Assembly: GCA_902785485.1 (NCBI GenBank)
Contig: CACZZA010000012.1
Coordinates: 1-41,451 of the forward strand
Length of the DNA: 41,451 bases
Origin: an uncultured Ruminococcus sp.
GTDB taxonomy: Bacteria; Bacillota; Clostridia; Oscillospirales; CAG-272
Direction of reading: 5' to 3'
In this document: positions 30,666 through 36,475 of the stretch, in pieces
How the letters are laid out: every line of letters begins with the position of its first letter
How positions within the stretch are numbered: position 1 is the stretch's first letter
Position numbers and translations under genes: made by a program
The notes under the pieces: generated by a model
Told to the model about the DNA's origin: nothing
What the model saw: only the letters and a program-made list of their open reading frames with translations
Databases searched by the model: none

Positions 30666-30704
30666 GGGTTCCCTGTCGCGGGTTTATCGAGCGATAGGGG
30701 TTCC
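30666..30704 (+). repeat. 39-nt hairpin family, copy C
   Basis: Plus-strand orientation, beginning GGGTTCCC and ending GGGGTTCC. The stem TCG/CGA replaces ACG/CGT of copy A, so the pairing is kept. It lies in the overlap of the pcfJ 3' end and the DUF3102 5' end and supplies codons to both. Confidence 0.7.
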
Positions 30705-32096
30705 GACGCGTTGTTTTGTCTCAGTTCTATTCCGTTTTCCATCGTTTTTACTCTCCTTTAATTGTTTTTTTACTCTTTTCGCCCAGGTCTCGGCAAGGGC
30801 GCGTATATCTTCCGAAGGTACGGTGTCTGATCTTCCATAGCACTGCGCGAGTTTTCCGAGATCGATACGGTATTCGAGCGTTACTAACGGCGCGTCGGGC
30901 GCTTCCGCCTTTCTCACGAAAGCAATTATCGACTGTCCTTTTATGACCTTTAATTCGTACCCCATCTTTCCGACGCAGTGATTCAATACGCCGCCTTCGC
31001 GTATAAGGTCCGATATGTCGTTCGGGATAATAATGACGAACCCATCCGCCGCCCATTCCAAAGGCTTCAGTTCAAGCGCTTTTTCAGCAAAGTCGTCGTA
31101 CAGTTTTTTTCGTTTTTCACTGTCCTGCTTTGCTTTGAGTGCCTTGTATTCATCGACGCGGAGGTCGTGCATCCGCCAGAAGTCCGCAGGGTATATGTTC
31201 TTTGTGTCCCGGAGATCAAGACCGAGTCCTTTTATGGCTCTCAAATAGTCGTTGTATGACACTAACAAGCTGTAAAAACCTGCATTCTTCCCGTTTTTCG
31301 CCTTAGTCTTTTCGAGATATTCGTAAAGACGGTTCCTGTCAATGCAAGTCTCCCTTGCATTCGGGATGTAGTCCCTGACGTCTCTGTCTATCCTCGCCTT
31401 TCTCACACATATTCTCCGCGCTTCGACTACGTCGACGCCGTTTTTATACGCATATATCGCCGCCTGCGGTCCGTACAGATCCACGTCCGCGGCGTTATCG
31501 CGCAGAAAGCGGCAGAACCGCCGATCTTTTTTCGCCAGATTGACAAAGCTCGGAAACGGATATAGTCCGCATTTTCCGAAGAACTCGATAGAGTTGTCCG
31601 CGTCATAGACGCGCAGCCATCTTATAAGATCGCAGTTACACGGGTACGCGCAATATTTGAAGCGTGTCTCCGAAAGAACGTCGAGGTTCAGTACCGGGAT
31701 ACATCTGTCAAAGAGATCCTCGCGTTCCTCTTTCCACACGTTCCACTCTCTTTCGGAAAAACAGGCGTTTTCATATCCGTAGTACCAATGGACCACTTCT
31801 TTTTGTTCATAGACCGGATAGAAACCATTACCGAAGCCGCCGCCCCAGTACCCGTTTCTCCAGATGATATGTTTGTCCCCGGTGGTCTTGCGTACGCACT
31901 CGACGTACTTCGTCACCTCGCGCCCGCGCTTCTTGTAATTACGGTAGAACCAGATCCTCTGTACTACCTCGCCGTCGACGACTTCGAGCCACGATACTCT
32001 GTTATTCTGCCACGTCACCTAGTGCGCATATATGTATCTGACTATTTCGTCCGGAGTATCGTCCGGGATCCACCGCATTTTGCCAATAGCATCCAT
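30684..32096 (-). pseudogene. pcfJ: PcfJ-like protein interrupted by an in-frame TAG near its start
   Basis: The ATG at 32096 (GTGAGGTAAACG upstream) opens MDAIGKMRWIPDDTPDEIV, and codon 26 (32021-32019) is TAG. The same frame then stays open for 444 codons from a GTG immediately after the TAG, which has no ribosome site. The body is PcfJ-like: repeated aromatic N-region (YGYENACFSEREWNVW), YPADFWRMHD, and the C-terminal hallmark EGGVLNHCVGKMGYELKVIK with PLVTLEYR. PcfJ is a protein of Enterococcus conjugative plasmid pCF10, widespread in phages and of unknown activity. A point mutation, readthrough, or restart on the GTG are all possible. The pcfK gene lies 8 bases upstream. Confidence 0.75.
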
Positions 32097-32104
32097 CGTT
32101 TACC

Positions 32105-32494
32105 TCACATAAAGTCCGAAAGGTCGATGAAGCCGTCTTTCTTCTCTTCGGGGGCGCTTTCCGTTTCGCTCGGCTCCTCCGTTCCCCTCTCCGGCGTTGC
32201 GCTGTCTTCCGCTTTCTCGACTTTCTTTGTTTTTGCGTCCTTGCCGCCCGATTTTTCTTTGATATCGTCCTCTTCAAAATAGTGCGTCGCCCATCCGTAG
32301 ACCACGGCGTCTTCAATGCAGGCGCATCCGTTTTTCGCCCGCTTTCTTGCTTCACCGCGTACGTAGTCCCAGCACCCGGCAAAGGTCTTTTTACCGGAGT
32401 TGATCTTCTCGACAAGCATATCCGACGCCATTTCTTCAAAATAGTCGAGCAGTCTTTTTTCGTCCGGACCGTTTGCTTTTATATTGATCCTCAT
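32105..32494 (-). CDS. pcfK: PcfK-like protein
   Basis: A 129-residue protein. The N-terminal 75 residues (LVEKINSGKKTFAGCWDYV, ARKRAKNGCACIEDAVVYGW, THYFEED) match the PcfK family, which accompanies PcfJ in plasmids and phages. The remainder is an acidic, low-complexity tail ending DGFIDLSDFM, a short C-terminal motif of the kind seen in interaction tails. The pcfK-pcfJ order is conserved here. AAGGAGGAAGGAT precedes the start. Confidence 0.85.
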   Translation of the reverse strand: MRINIKANGPDEKRLLDYFEEMASDMLVEKINSGKKTFAGCWDYVRGEARKRAKNGCACIEDAVVYGWATHYFEEDDIKEKSGGKDAKTKKVEKAEDSATPERGTEEPSETESAPEEKKDGFIDLSDFM

Positions 32495-32536
32495 ATCCTT
32501 CCTCCTTGTAAACTCTGAACTGTAAACTCTTAACTC

Positions 32537-32743
32537 TTAATTCCTCTTTGCCCTCTTCTCTCTGTCCTCCCGGTCTCTTTCAAGCGCCTCCCGCCCCTCG
32601 GGAGTCTTCAGCCACTCTTCGTACCCGCGCCGGTTTTCCGGATCCACGAAGAAACTGCGTATCGACTTCGAAATGATCCGCGACGCGCTGTTCCACGCCC
32701 AATCAGGCACCGCCGCGACCTCAATCCTGACCGTCTCCGCCAT
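32537..32743 (-). CDS. hypothetical early protein (68 aa)
   Basis: A 68-residue protein (RBS AGGAGGGAAAAA). It has a short beta-like start and a very charged C-terminal helix (GREALERDREDREKRAKRN). It begins within the end of the PP-loop gene. Family not recognised. The 42 bases after it (32495-32536) hold tandem TTAAGAGT-like motifs of the kind scattered in Clostridia genomes. Confidence 0.55.
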   Translation of the reverse strand: MAETVRIEVAAVPDWAWNSASRIISKSIRSFFVDPENRRGYEEWLKTPEGREALERDREDREKRAKRN

Positions 32744-33848
32744 TTTTTCCCTCCTGAATCAACGGATTCGTTTCAAGTGTCCAGCCGACGCCTATGTAGT
32801 CAAGAACTCGTCCCCATCCGTATTTTTCTCCTGTCATTTCATCTGTTACGCAAGATGTCATCCAGAATTGCCATTCTTTAATATTACGCACGGCGAGCTG
32901 ATCAAAGCGGTGAGGCCTCTTTTCAAGATGGATTCCAAACCCGCACATCGAGCAACCTGTCCTTTGAGCACCGGTCGTCCGAAGCAATCCGTTCTCATCT
33001 TTGACTATTTCTCCGTAGATATCCGGTATCGGCACTTTCAGATCAAGTGCAAGCTGTAACAGATCTTGTCGGTTGAATATTGCAAACGGCGCCGAACGAA
33101 TAGTCGACTTTCCGAAATAGTTGCACCCGTTGATTCGTAAAGACTTTGCTCTGCGGCCGCCTTCCGAGGCCATGAGTCCGAGGAACGGGACGCTGTTATG
33201 TTCTTTTGCCCAATCGTCGCACGGTTTTTCTTTTAAGTAATAACAGCAACGCGCCGAAACCTTGAACGTCGGTATATCGTAATTGACGCCCTCTTCGTCG
33301 TTAGCATATCCACCGAACTTTTTCAGCCATTTTTGAGACATTTTCATACGACTGTTTTTCTGATTGCCACCGTATTCTCCGGTCTCACCTGTTACGATTG
33401 CATGACGCACCGTCTTGTTTTTGTCTGATGGATTTGCAAGCAGCTCTATCTTTGAAGCGATTTCTTTTGAAAGCACCGGAAAACCGAATGTTTGTAATAC
33501 TTCCTGCTTATTCCAGTGCGTTCCGTCCGGTTTGAGAGCAGAATACAATCGCTCGATTCCAAGCAATTTGTGGACCTTCTGAATGCTCGAGTCTTCCAAA
33601 TATGAGACTGATATTCCGGGAGCGTCTATCCCTATACTTCTCAAAAAAACAAAAAGCGTGATACTGTCGAGTCCTCCGACTGAAACGTGGTAGTTGAAAT
33701 TCCGCTTTTCACATTCGTCAACGAACTCCCGCGCTCTGATCTTTGCATATTTGACTTTGAAGGAATAGTCTTGCTTTTCTTTGACCATAAAATCGGCGAT
33801 TCGCTTTTTTGCATCGATACGCTGCATTCTTTCAATTACCGACTCCAT
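32721..33848 (-). CDS. PP-loop ATPase, PAPS reductase-like
   Basis: A 375-residue protein (start at 33848 behind GGGGAGGATAAAG). HVSVGGLDSITLFVFLRS at about 58-75 is a variant PP-loop (SxGxDS) of the adenine nucleotide alpha hydrolase / PAPS-reductase superfamily. Further conserved-looking points are VTGETGEYGGNQ, a SVPFLGLMASEGGRR segment and a Cys pair TGCSMCGFG (about 320) that could hold a cofactor or substrate. Phage members are often annotated PAPS reductase, but sulphate assimilation is unlikely. tRNA or DNA modification through adenylation is more plausible. The first codons overlap the 56-residue gene by 17 bases. Confidence 0.8.
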   Translation of the reverse strand: MESVIERMQRIDAKKRIADFMVKEKQDYSFKVKYAKIRAREFVDECEKRNFNYHVSVGGLDSITLFVFLRSIGIDAPGISVSYLEDSSIQKVHKLLGIERLYSALKPDGTHWNKQEVLQTFGFPVLSKEIASKIELLANPSDKNKTVRHAIVTGETGEYGGNQKNSRMKMSQKWLKKFGGYANDEEGVNYDIPTFKVSARCCYYLKEKPCDDWAKEHNSVPFLGLMASEGGRRAKSLRINGCNYFGKSTIRSAPFAIFNRQDLLQLALDLKVPIPDIYGEIVKDENGLLRTTGAQRTGCSMCGFGIHLEKRPHRFDQLAVRNIKEWQFWMTSCVTDEMTGEKYGWGRVLDYIGVGWTLETNPLIQEGKNGGDGQD

Positions 33849-34002
33849 CTTTATCCTCCCCGTATGTCTCCGGCACAAATGCGATGTACCATCCTTTTTT
33901 TCTCTCGTCATATTCCGGATGAGGCGTCTCGCTCCGGATCACGCCCTTGTTCCGAAGATGGTCGATCATCCTCTGACATTCTTCTTTTGATCTGTAGATC
34001 AT
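33832..34002 (-). CDS. hypothetical early protein (56 aa)
   Basis: A 56-residue protein starting at ATG 34002, overlapping the HTH gene stop (ATGA) and preceded by AGGAGG. The sequence is MIYRSKEECQRMIDHLRNKG followed by ETPHPEYDERKKGWYIAFVP, a compact alpha/beta protein. Family not recognised; gene overlap on both sides supports it. Confidence 0.6.
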   Translation of the reverse strand: MIYRSKEECQRMIDHLRNKGVIRSETPHPEYDERKKGWYIAFVPETYGEDKDGVGN

Positions 34003-34205
34003 TCCTTGTCCTCCTGTTCCTTTTCTTTTATAAGCCCCTCGAGCGCGCTCTCGATCCGCTCCCGCGCCCGCGGCGATTTCTTTTTTCCGTGCAGGATCAT
34101 ACTGACGTACTCGGGAGAACAACCGAGTTTTTCGCCGATCTCCCGTAGTTTTATCCCGTAGACGTGCATTTTTCCGACCGCGTCCCCGGTCCATTTTTCA
34201 AGCAT
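33999..34205 (-). CDS. helix-turn-helix regulator (68 aa)
   Basis: A 68-residue protein with a Cro/CI-like helix-turn-helix: GIKLREIGEKLGCSPEYVSM, then ILHGKKKSPRARERIESAL. It is the first gene of the early minus-strand string, directly beside the inverted repeat TTCACCTGC/GCAGGTGAA (34227-34280), which may be its operator. RBS GAAAGGAAAAAATATT. It probably controls the early operon or the divergent small gene at 34296. Confidence 0.75.
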   Translation of the reverse strand: MLEKWTGDAVGKMHVYGIKLREIGEKLGCSPEYVSMILHGKKKSPRARERIESALEGLIKEKEQEDKE

Positions 34206-34226
34206 AATATTTTTTCCTTTCTTTTC

Positions 34227-34280
34227 TTCACCTGCGGGGTTAGAAATGTAACTGACGAATGTTTTATAATGGCAGGTGAA
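34227..34280. promoter_or_regulatory. divergent control region with 9-bp inverted repeat
   Basis: TTCACCTGC (34227-34235) and GCAGGTGAA (34272-34280) are perfect inverted copies 36 bases apart, between the divergent HTH gene and the 30-codon plus-strand gene. A plus-strand TATAAT (34265-34270) lies between them without a convincing -35. The 10-mer GGGTTAGAAA (34237-34246) also lies here. An operator for the adjacent HTH protein is the simplest reading. Confidence 0.5.
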
Positions 34281-34295
34281 AGGAGGTGAGACTTA

Positions 34296-34388
34296 ATGAA
34301 GGATCGTGATGAGTGCGTTATGTGCATTTTGAAACACTTTGGTAAAGCTCTTGAGCATTTCGATTATGTCCCGTCAGATCTTCAATGA
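34296..34388 (+). CDS. 30-residue CxxC small protein
   Basis: A short plus-strand frame with an ideal ribosome site (AAAGGAGGTGAGACTTA before ATG), encoding MKDRDECVMCILKHFGKALE and ten more residues, with one CxxC. The duplicated terminator copy at 34409-34443 follows 20 bases after its stop, giving a complete promoter-gene-terminator unit. The function is unknown; the quality of the translation signal is the main evidence that it is real. Confidence 0.55.
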   Translation: MKDRDECVMCILKHFGKALEHFDYVPSDLQ

Positions 34389-34408
34389 TCGCAGCTGACT
34401 TAAGAAAC

Positions 34409-34443
34409 AGTTAAGATCGGTATTACAGTACCGGTCTTTTCTG
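34409..34443 (+). terminator. intrinsic terminator, duplicated (copy 1)
   Basis: AAGATCGGTA (34413-34422) pairs with TACCGGTCTT (34429-34438), loop TTACAG, then TTCTGT. It ends the 30-codon gene. A near-identical copy lies at 34879-34916; the two differ by a single inserted base over about 35 bases. Confidence 0.75.
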
Positions 34444-34496
34444 TGTTCCTCCTCCTGTTTTTCCTCCGGCATTGACGGAGCGCTTTTACGTTTCAG

Positions 34497-34525
34497 TTGA
34501 CAACGACCTTTTCCCGTGGTACAAT
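34497..34525 (+). promoter_or_regulatory. consensus-like sigma70 promoter for the structured RNA
   Basis: TTGACA (34497-34502), a 17-base spacer and TACAAT (34520-34525). The predicted start is near 34531. There is no ribosome site plus ORF downstream before the terminator at 34879-34916, so the transcript appears non-coding. Confidence 0.7.
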
Positions 34526-34530
34526 GGCTC

Positions 34531-34918
34531 AGCCCCAAGAGCGGGCAAACGTGAAAGGTGGTGGTCTCATTGACCAAACTTTTGACTTTGCCCCTGTACC
34601 GTAGATAAAGGATCGCTGAGACGAACGACCGCCGAAACGGACTGACGGGTCGCGCCGTGTCGGAACTCTGTTCCGCAAATACGCTGACGGTCTCGTCCAC
34701 CGTGCCGACACACGCGCTGTGTCGAAGTGGCGGCGTCTCTTCGCCCGATGTTGCACTTGCGACGGGGCAACCTTACGTGCGGCACCCGACCGCATAAGAA
34801 GTGCAGGATGTCATAGAAACGTACCTGTAATGTGCGCAGACTTTGTCTTGCAGCATCTTTACGGCAAACATTCGGGTACAGTTAAGATCGGTAATTACAG
34901 TACCGGTCTTTTCTGTTT
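34531..34918 (+). ncRNA. candidate structured non-coding RNA, about 390 nt
   Basis: The interval has its own promoter and ends in an intrinsic terminator, but no supported gene. It contains many mutually compatible stems: GGGCAAA/TTTGCCC (34543-34549, 34587-34593) enclosing GGTC/GACC; GAGACG/CGTCTC (34618-34623, 34734-34739); CGGAAC/GTTCCG (34661-34675); a perfect 7-bp CGACACA/TGTGTCG (34706-34724); and TGCACTT/AAGTGCA (34752-34758, 34799-34805) enclosing TGCGG/CCGCA with flanking CTTA/TAAG (34772-34798). It does not match the RNase P, tmRNA, SRP or 6S signatures I know. The whole 34389-35014 gap is explained by this RNA, its promoter, the two terminator copies and the promoter of the next gene. 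Confidence 0.6.
34879..34916 (+). terminator. intrinsic terminator, duplicated (copy 2)
   Basis: AAGATCGGTA (34884-34893) pairs with TACCGGTCTT (34901-34910), loop ATTACAG, then TTCTGTTTCT. It ends the candidate structured RNA and is the second copy of 34409-34443. Confidence 0.75.
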
Positions 34919-34960
34919 CTAAAAGCGCCCCGTCAACACCGGAGTGGGTAGTTTTCAGTA

Positions 34961-34988
34961 TTGACTTTACGTTATAAAGTGATAAAAT
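34961..34988 (+). promoter_or_regulatory. promoter of the 122-residue membrane protein
   Basis: TTGACT (34961-34966), a 16-base spacer and TAAAAT (34983-34988), 26 bases before the ATG at 35015. This would be active from the prophage independently of the repressor. Confidence 0.55.
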
Positions 34989-35014
34989 ATAGAAAAAACA
35001 AAGGAGATAAAACT

Positions 35015-35383
35015 ATGTCTGATTTGCCTGCTTGGATTGCCGCTATTGCTGCAATTGCAGCCCCTTCTGTAACAGCCCTGATAAACAACATTCACCAAAC
35101 CCGTATGTACAAAAGAAAAATGTATACTCAGCACAAGATCGAAGTTATCGAATCATATATTGCCGCCTGTGGTGAAAGAGTATTTAGCATTACTTACGAA
35201 AGTTACCCTCGTCTTTGTGCTGAAATTTTCCTTTATGTTCCTAAATGCTATTGGCATGATATTGAAAAACTGAATGAGCAAGTCAATAAGAAATTTGATG
35301 AAAGAGACAACAAACTCAGCTTATCTTTGCTTTCTAAAGTCTCACAAGAGCTATCACTTTATCTTGAAAAGTCAAGAAAATAA
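35015..35383 (+). CDS. membrane-anchored cargo protein (122 aa)
   Basis: A 122-residue protein (AAAGGAGATAAAACT before ATG). One N-terminal hydrophobic segment, LPAWIAAIAAIAAPSVTALI (4-23), is followed by a charged cytoplasmic helical domain (VIESYIAACGERVF, SLSLLSKVSQELSLYL). It has its own promoter, is transcribed opposite to the lytic genes and is AT-rich. This is the usual profile of a lysogenic-conversion gene such as a superinfection-exclusion protein, but no family proves that. The 3' end overlaps the convergent 57-residue gene by 12 bases. Confidence 0.65.
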   Translation: MSDLPAWIAAIAAIAAPSVTALINNIHQTRMYKRKMYTQHKIEVIESYIAACGERVFSITYESYPRLCAEIFLYVPKCYWHDIEKLNEQVNKKFDERDNKLSLSLLSKVSQELSLYLEKSRK

Positions 35384-35545
35384 CTCTTCAAATACTCCTG
35401 TTGCATATAAGTGGTAAATAGCCGCCCAAAATATCGCGTTGATCGACAGCCCGACAGATTGTTCGGAACTGAAAAAACCGATTATCCCGAGAACCACATC
35501 AACAGCTACCACCACTCCGGCAACGATCCATACGGTCAATACCAT
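35372..35545 (-). CDS. small two-helix membrane protein (57 aa)
   Basis: A 57-residue protein starting at 35545 behind GGAGGTGACTGT. Two hydrophobic segments (about 3-22 and 28-48) make it a probable membrane protein. It is the second gene on the Cro side of the switch, 55 bases after the Cro-like gene. The hairpin 35561-35581 and an operator-like site (35590-35605) lie between the two. Family not recognised. Confidence 0.55.
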   Translation of the reverse strand: MVLTVWIVAGVVVAVDVVLGIIGFFSSEQSVGLSINAIFWAAIYHLYATGVFEELFS

Positions 35546-35560
35546 ACAGTCACCTCCTCT

Positions 35561-35581
35561 CCCTCCGTCAACACCGGAGGG
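35561..35581. terminator. 7-bp hairpin with plus-strand T-run
   Basis: CCCTCCG and CGGAGGG pair around TCAACAC, followed on the plus strand by TAATTTTTG. The 15-mer CCGTCAACACCGGAG within it (35565-35579) is repeated at 34930-34944. It could stop plus-strand readthrough from the 122-residue gene towards the switch. Confidence 0.5.
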
Positions 35582-35589
35582 TAATTTTT

Positions 35590-35605
35590 GTTGAGCTTTC
35601 TCAAC
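35590..35605. promoter_or_regulatory. operator-like site at the end of the Cro-like gene
   Basis: GTTGAGCTTTCTCAAC differs at one position from the perfect palindrome GTTGAGATTTCTCAAC of the switch (35838-35853). It overlaps the stop of the Cro-like gene and lies upstream of the 57-residue membrane protein, a possible third operator for looping or for silencing that gene. Confidence 0.55.
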
Positions 35606-35822
35606 TCGCTTCGCAAAAAAAATACTGCGACAGCTCGTTTGAAGGTATTTCAAGAATTGTGCATGCTCTCATTATTTCTTCTTGAGTCCAGTAACTCTTG
35701 TCGGATAGTTTCTTTCCAACAGTTGTTTGAGAGATGCCGATTATCCTTGAAAAACGCTCGATACTGCCGCATTTTTCTACGATCCTTCCACGCAGTTTAC
35801 TGTGGTCAAATCTGTATTTCAT
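35601..35822 (-). CDS. Cro-like regulator, DUF739 type
   Basis: A 73-residue protein (start at 35822 behind AAAGGAGAAATACT). Sequence pattern DHSKLRGRIVEKCGSIERFS, GISQTTVGKKLSDKSYWTQE and an end with EIPSNELSQYFF is that of DUF739/Cro-like phage regulators, with a helix-turn-helix at about 20-42. It is divergent from the CI-like repressor and first in the rightward-to-left lytic transcript. Confidence 0.85.
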   Translation of the reverse strand: MKYRFDHSKLRGRIVEKCGSIERFSRIIGISQTTVGKKLSDKSYWTQEEIMRACTILEIPSNELSQYFFCEAS

Positions 35823-35837
35823 AGTATTTCTCCTTTC

Positions 35838-35914
35838 GTTGAGATTTCTCAACTTGACACTATGTTATCACTGATTTTGAGATTTGTCAAGCCTTGTTTT
35901 GAAAAAATCTCAAC
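35838..35914. promoter_or_regulatory. switch operators
   Basis: Three related sites: a perfect 16-bp palindrome GTTGAGATTTCTCAAC (35838-35853), a degenerate copy TTGAGATTTGTCAA (35877-35890), and a strong half-site TCTCAAC (35908-35914) with a displaced left half. Spacing places one on the lytic start site, one on its -35 and one between the two divergent promoters, as expected for a CI/Cro switch. Confidence 0.7.
35862..35890 (-). promoter_or_regulatory. lytic (PR-type) promoter
   Basis: On the minus strand TTGACA (35890-35885) and TAACAT (35867-35862) are 17 bases apart, reading into the Cro-like gene. The operator-like site TTGAGATTTGTCAA (35877-35890) overlaps the -35 box, and the perfect palindrome at 35838-35853 covers the start region. 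Confidence 0.75.
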
Positions 35915-35930
35915 TTTTTTTGAAAAATTG

Positions 35931-35959
35931 TTGATTTTTGCAAAACTTCATCCTATAAT
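35931..35959 (+). promoter_or_regulatory. repressor promoter (PRM-type)
   Basis: TTGATT (35931-35936), a 17-base spacer and TATAAT (35954-35959), followed by AAAAAGGAGTG and the repressor ATG at 35982. Confidence 0.75.
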
Positions 35960-35981
35960 ATAGAAAAAGGAGTGTGACTAT

Positions 35982-36392
35982 ATGGCAACGTTTTCTGAAA
36001 GACTAAGAGCCGCTATGCAAAATAAAGGTTATAAACAATCTGATCTTGCAAAGTTAACTAACTTAGATAAATCTTTAATCAGTAATTACTTATCTGGAAA
36101 ATATAAGGCTCGGCAAGATAATTTATATCTTCTCGCAAAAGTTCTCGGAGTATCAGAAGCATGGCTTATGGGTTATGAAGATAAAACAGAGATTTTCAAA
36201 ACAAATCAAATAGATCTTACCAACCACGAGCGCGCGGTGATCAAAGCATATAGAGATAACCCCGCTATGCAGCCGGCAGTCGACCGTCTCCTCGGCGTAG
36301 CTCCCGAAGCTCCCTCGGAGGCTCCCACGGTCGCCGAGGATATCGCCGCCACCCTCTCCGCCGCAATGGAAAAAAGCCGCGTCAAAAAATAA
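35982..36392 (+). CDS. CI-like prophage repressor
   Basis: A 136-residue protein. The N-terminal 65 residues are a Cro/CI helix-turn-helix (AAMQNKGYKQSDLAKLTNLD, then KSLISNYLSGKYKARQDNLY, then LAKVLGVSEAWLMGY). The C-terminal part (80-136) has no S24 peptidase-type domain and is Pro/Glu/Ala-rich. It should keep the lytic promoter silent by binding the GTTGAGA-type operators. Base composition changes sharply at about 36220: AT-rich before, GC-rich after, so the gene looks like a fusion of modules from two sources. Without an autocleavage domain, induction must work by another route. Confidence 0.85.
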   Translation: MATFSERLRAAMQNKGYKQSDLAKLTNLDKSLISNYLSGKYKARQDNLYLLAKVLGVSEAWLMGYEDKTEIFKTNQIDLTNHERAVIKAYRDNPAMQPAVDRLLGVAPEAPSEAPTVAEDIAATLSAAMEKSRVKK

Positions 36393-36475
36393 CGGCTGTT
36401 ATTCCTTTTCGCGGAACGATGTTTGTTTTTGTTGTTTTAATATAATCTTGAATTATATCTTAAGGAGTATTTTTG

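Larger units (their letters stand above)
29690..30742 (-). pseudogene. DUF3102 protein interrupted by an in-frame TGA
   Basis: One continuous frame of 351 codons with a TGA at 30443-30445. The 99 codons before it carry the DUF3102 core (ITAEINNIKAQ, EIGRRLYEAKAALPYGQWGE, FSQSTANNMMRLFDEY). The 250 codons after it continue directly with ASQITLFGASVDSQSFAKL and PYTKALALLAVP, then a long charged coiled coil, exactly as in full-length DUF3102 proteins, where I expect Gly at the stop position (EYG-x-SQ). A single GGA-to-TGA change would explain it. DUF3102 proteins have a helix-turn-helix-like N-domain; the function is unknown. The gene overlaps pcfJ by 59 bases. Confidence 0.75.

Noticed and set aside
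34374..34700. A 108-codon minus-strand frame across the structured-RNA region.
   Set aside because: No ribosome binding site, composition unlike neighbours, and it runs through the terminator and promoter of the opposite strand.
34497..34918. RNase P RNA, tmRNA, 6S RNA, SRP RNA or a retron for the structured RNA.
   Set aside because: The conserved sequence signatures of these RNAs are absent and there is no adjacent reverse transcriptase.
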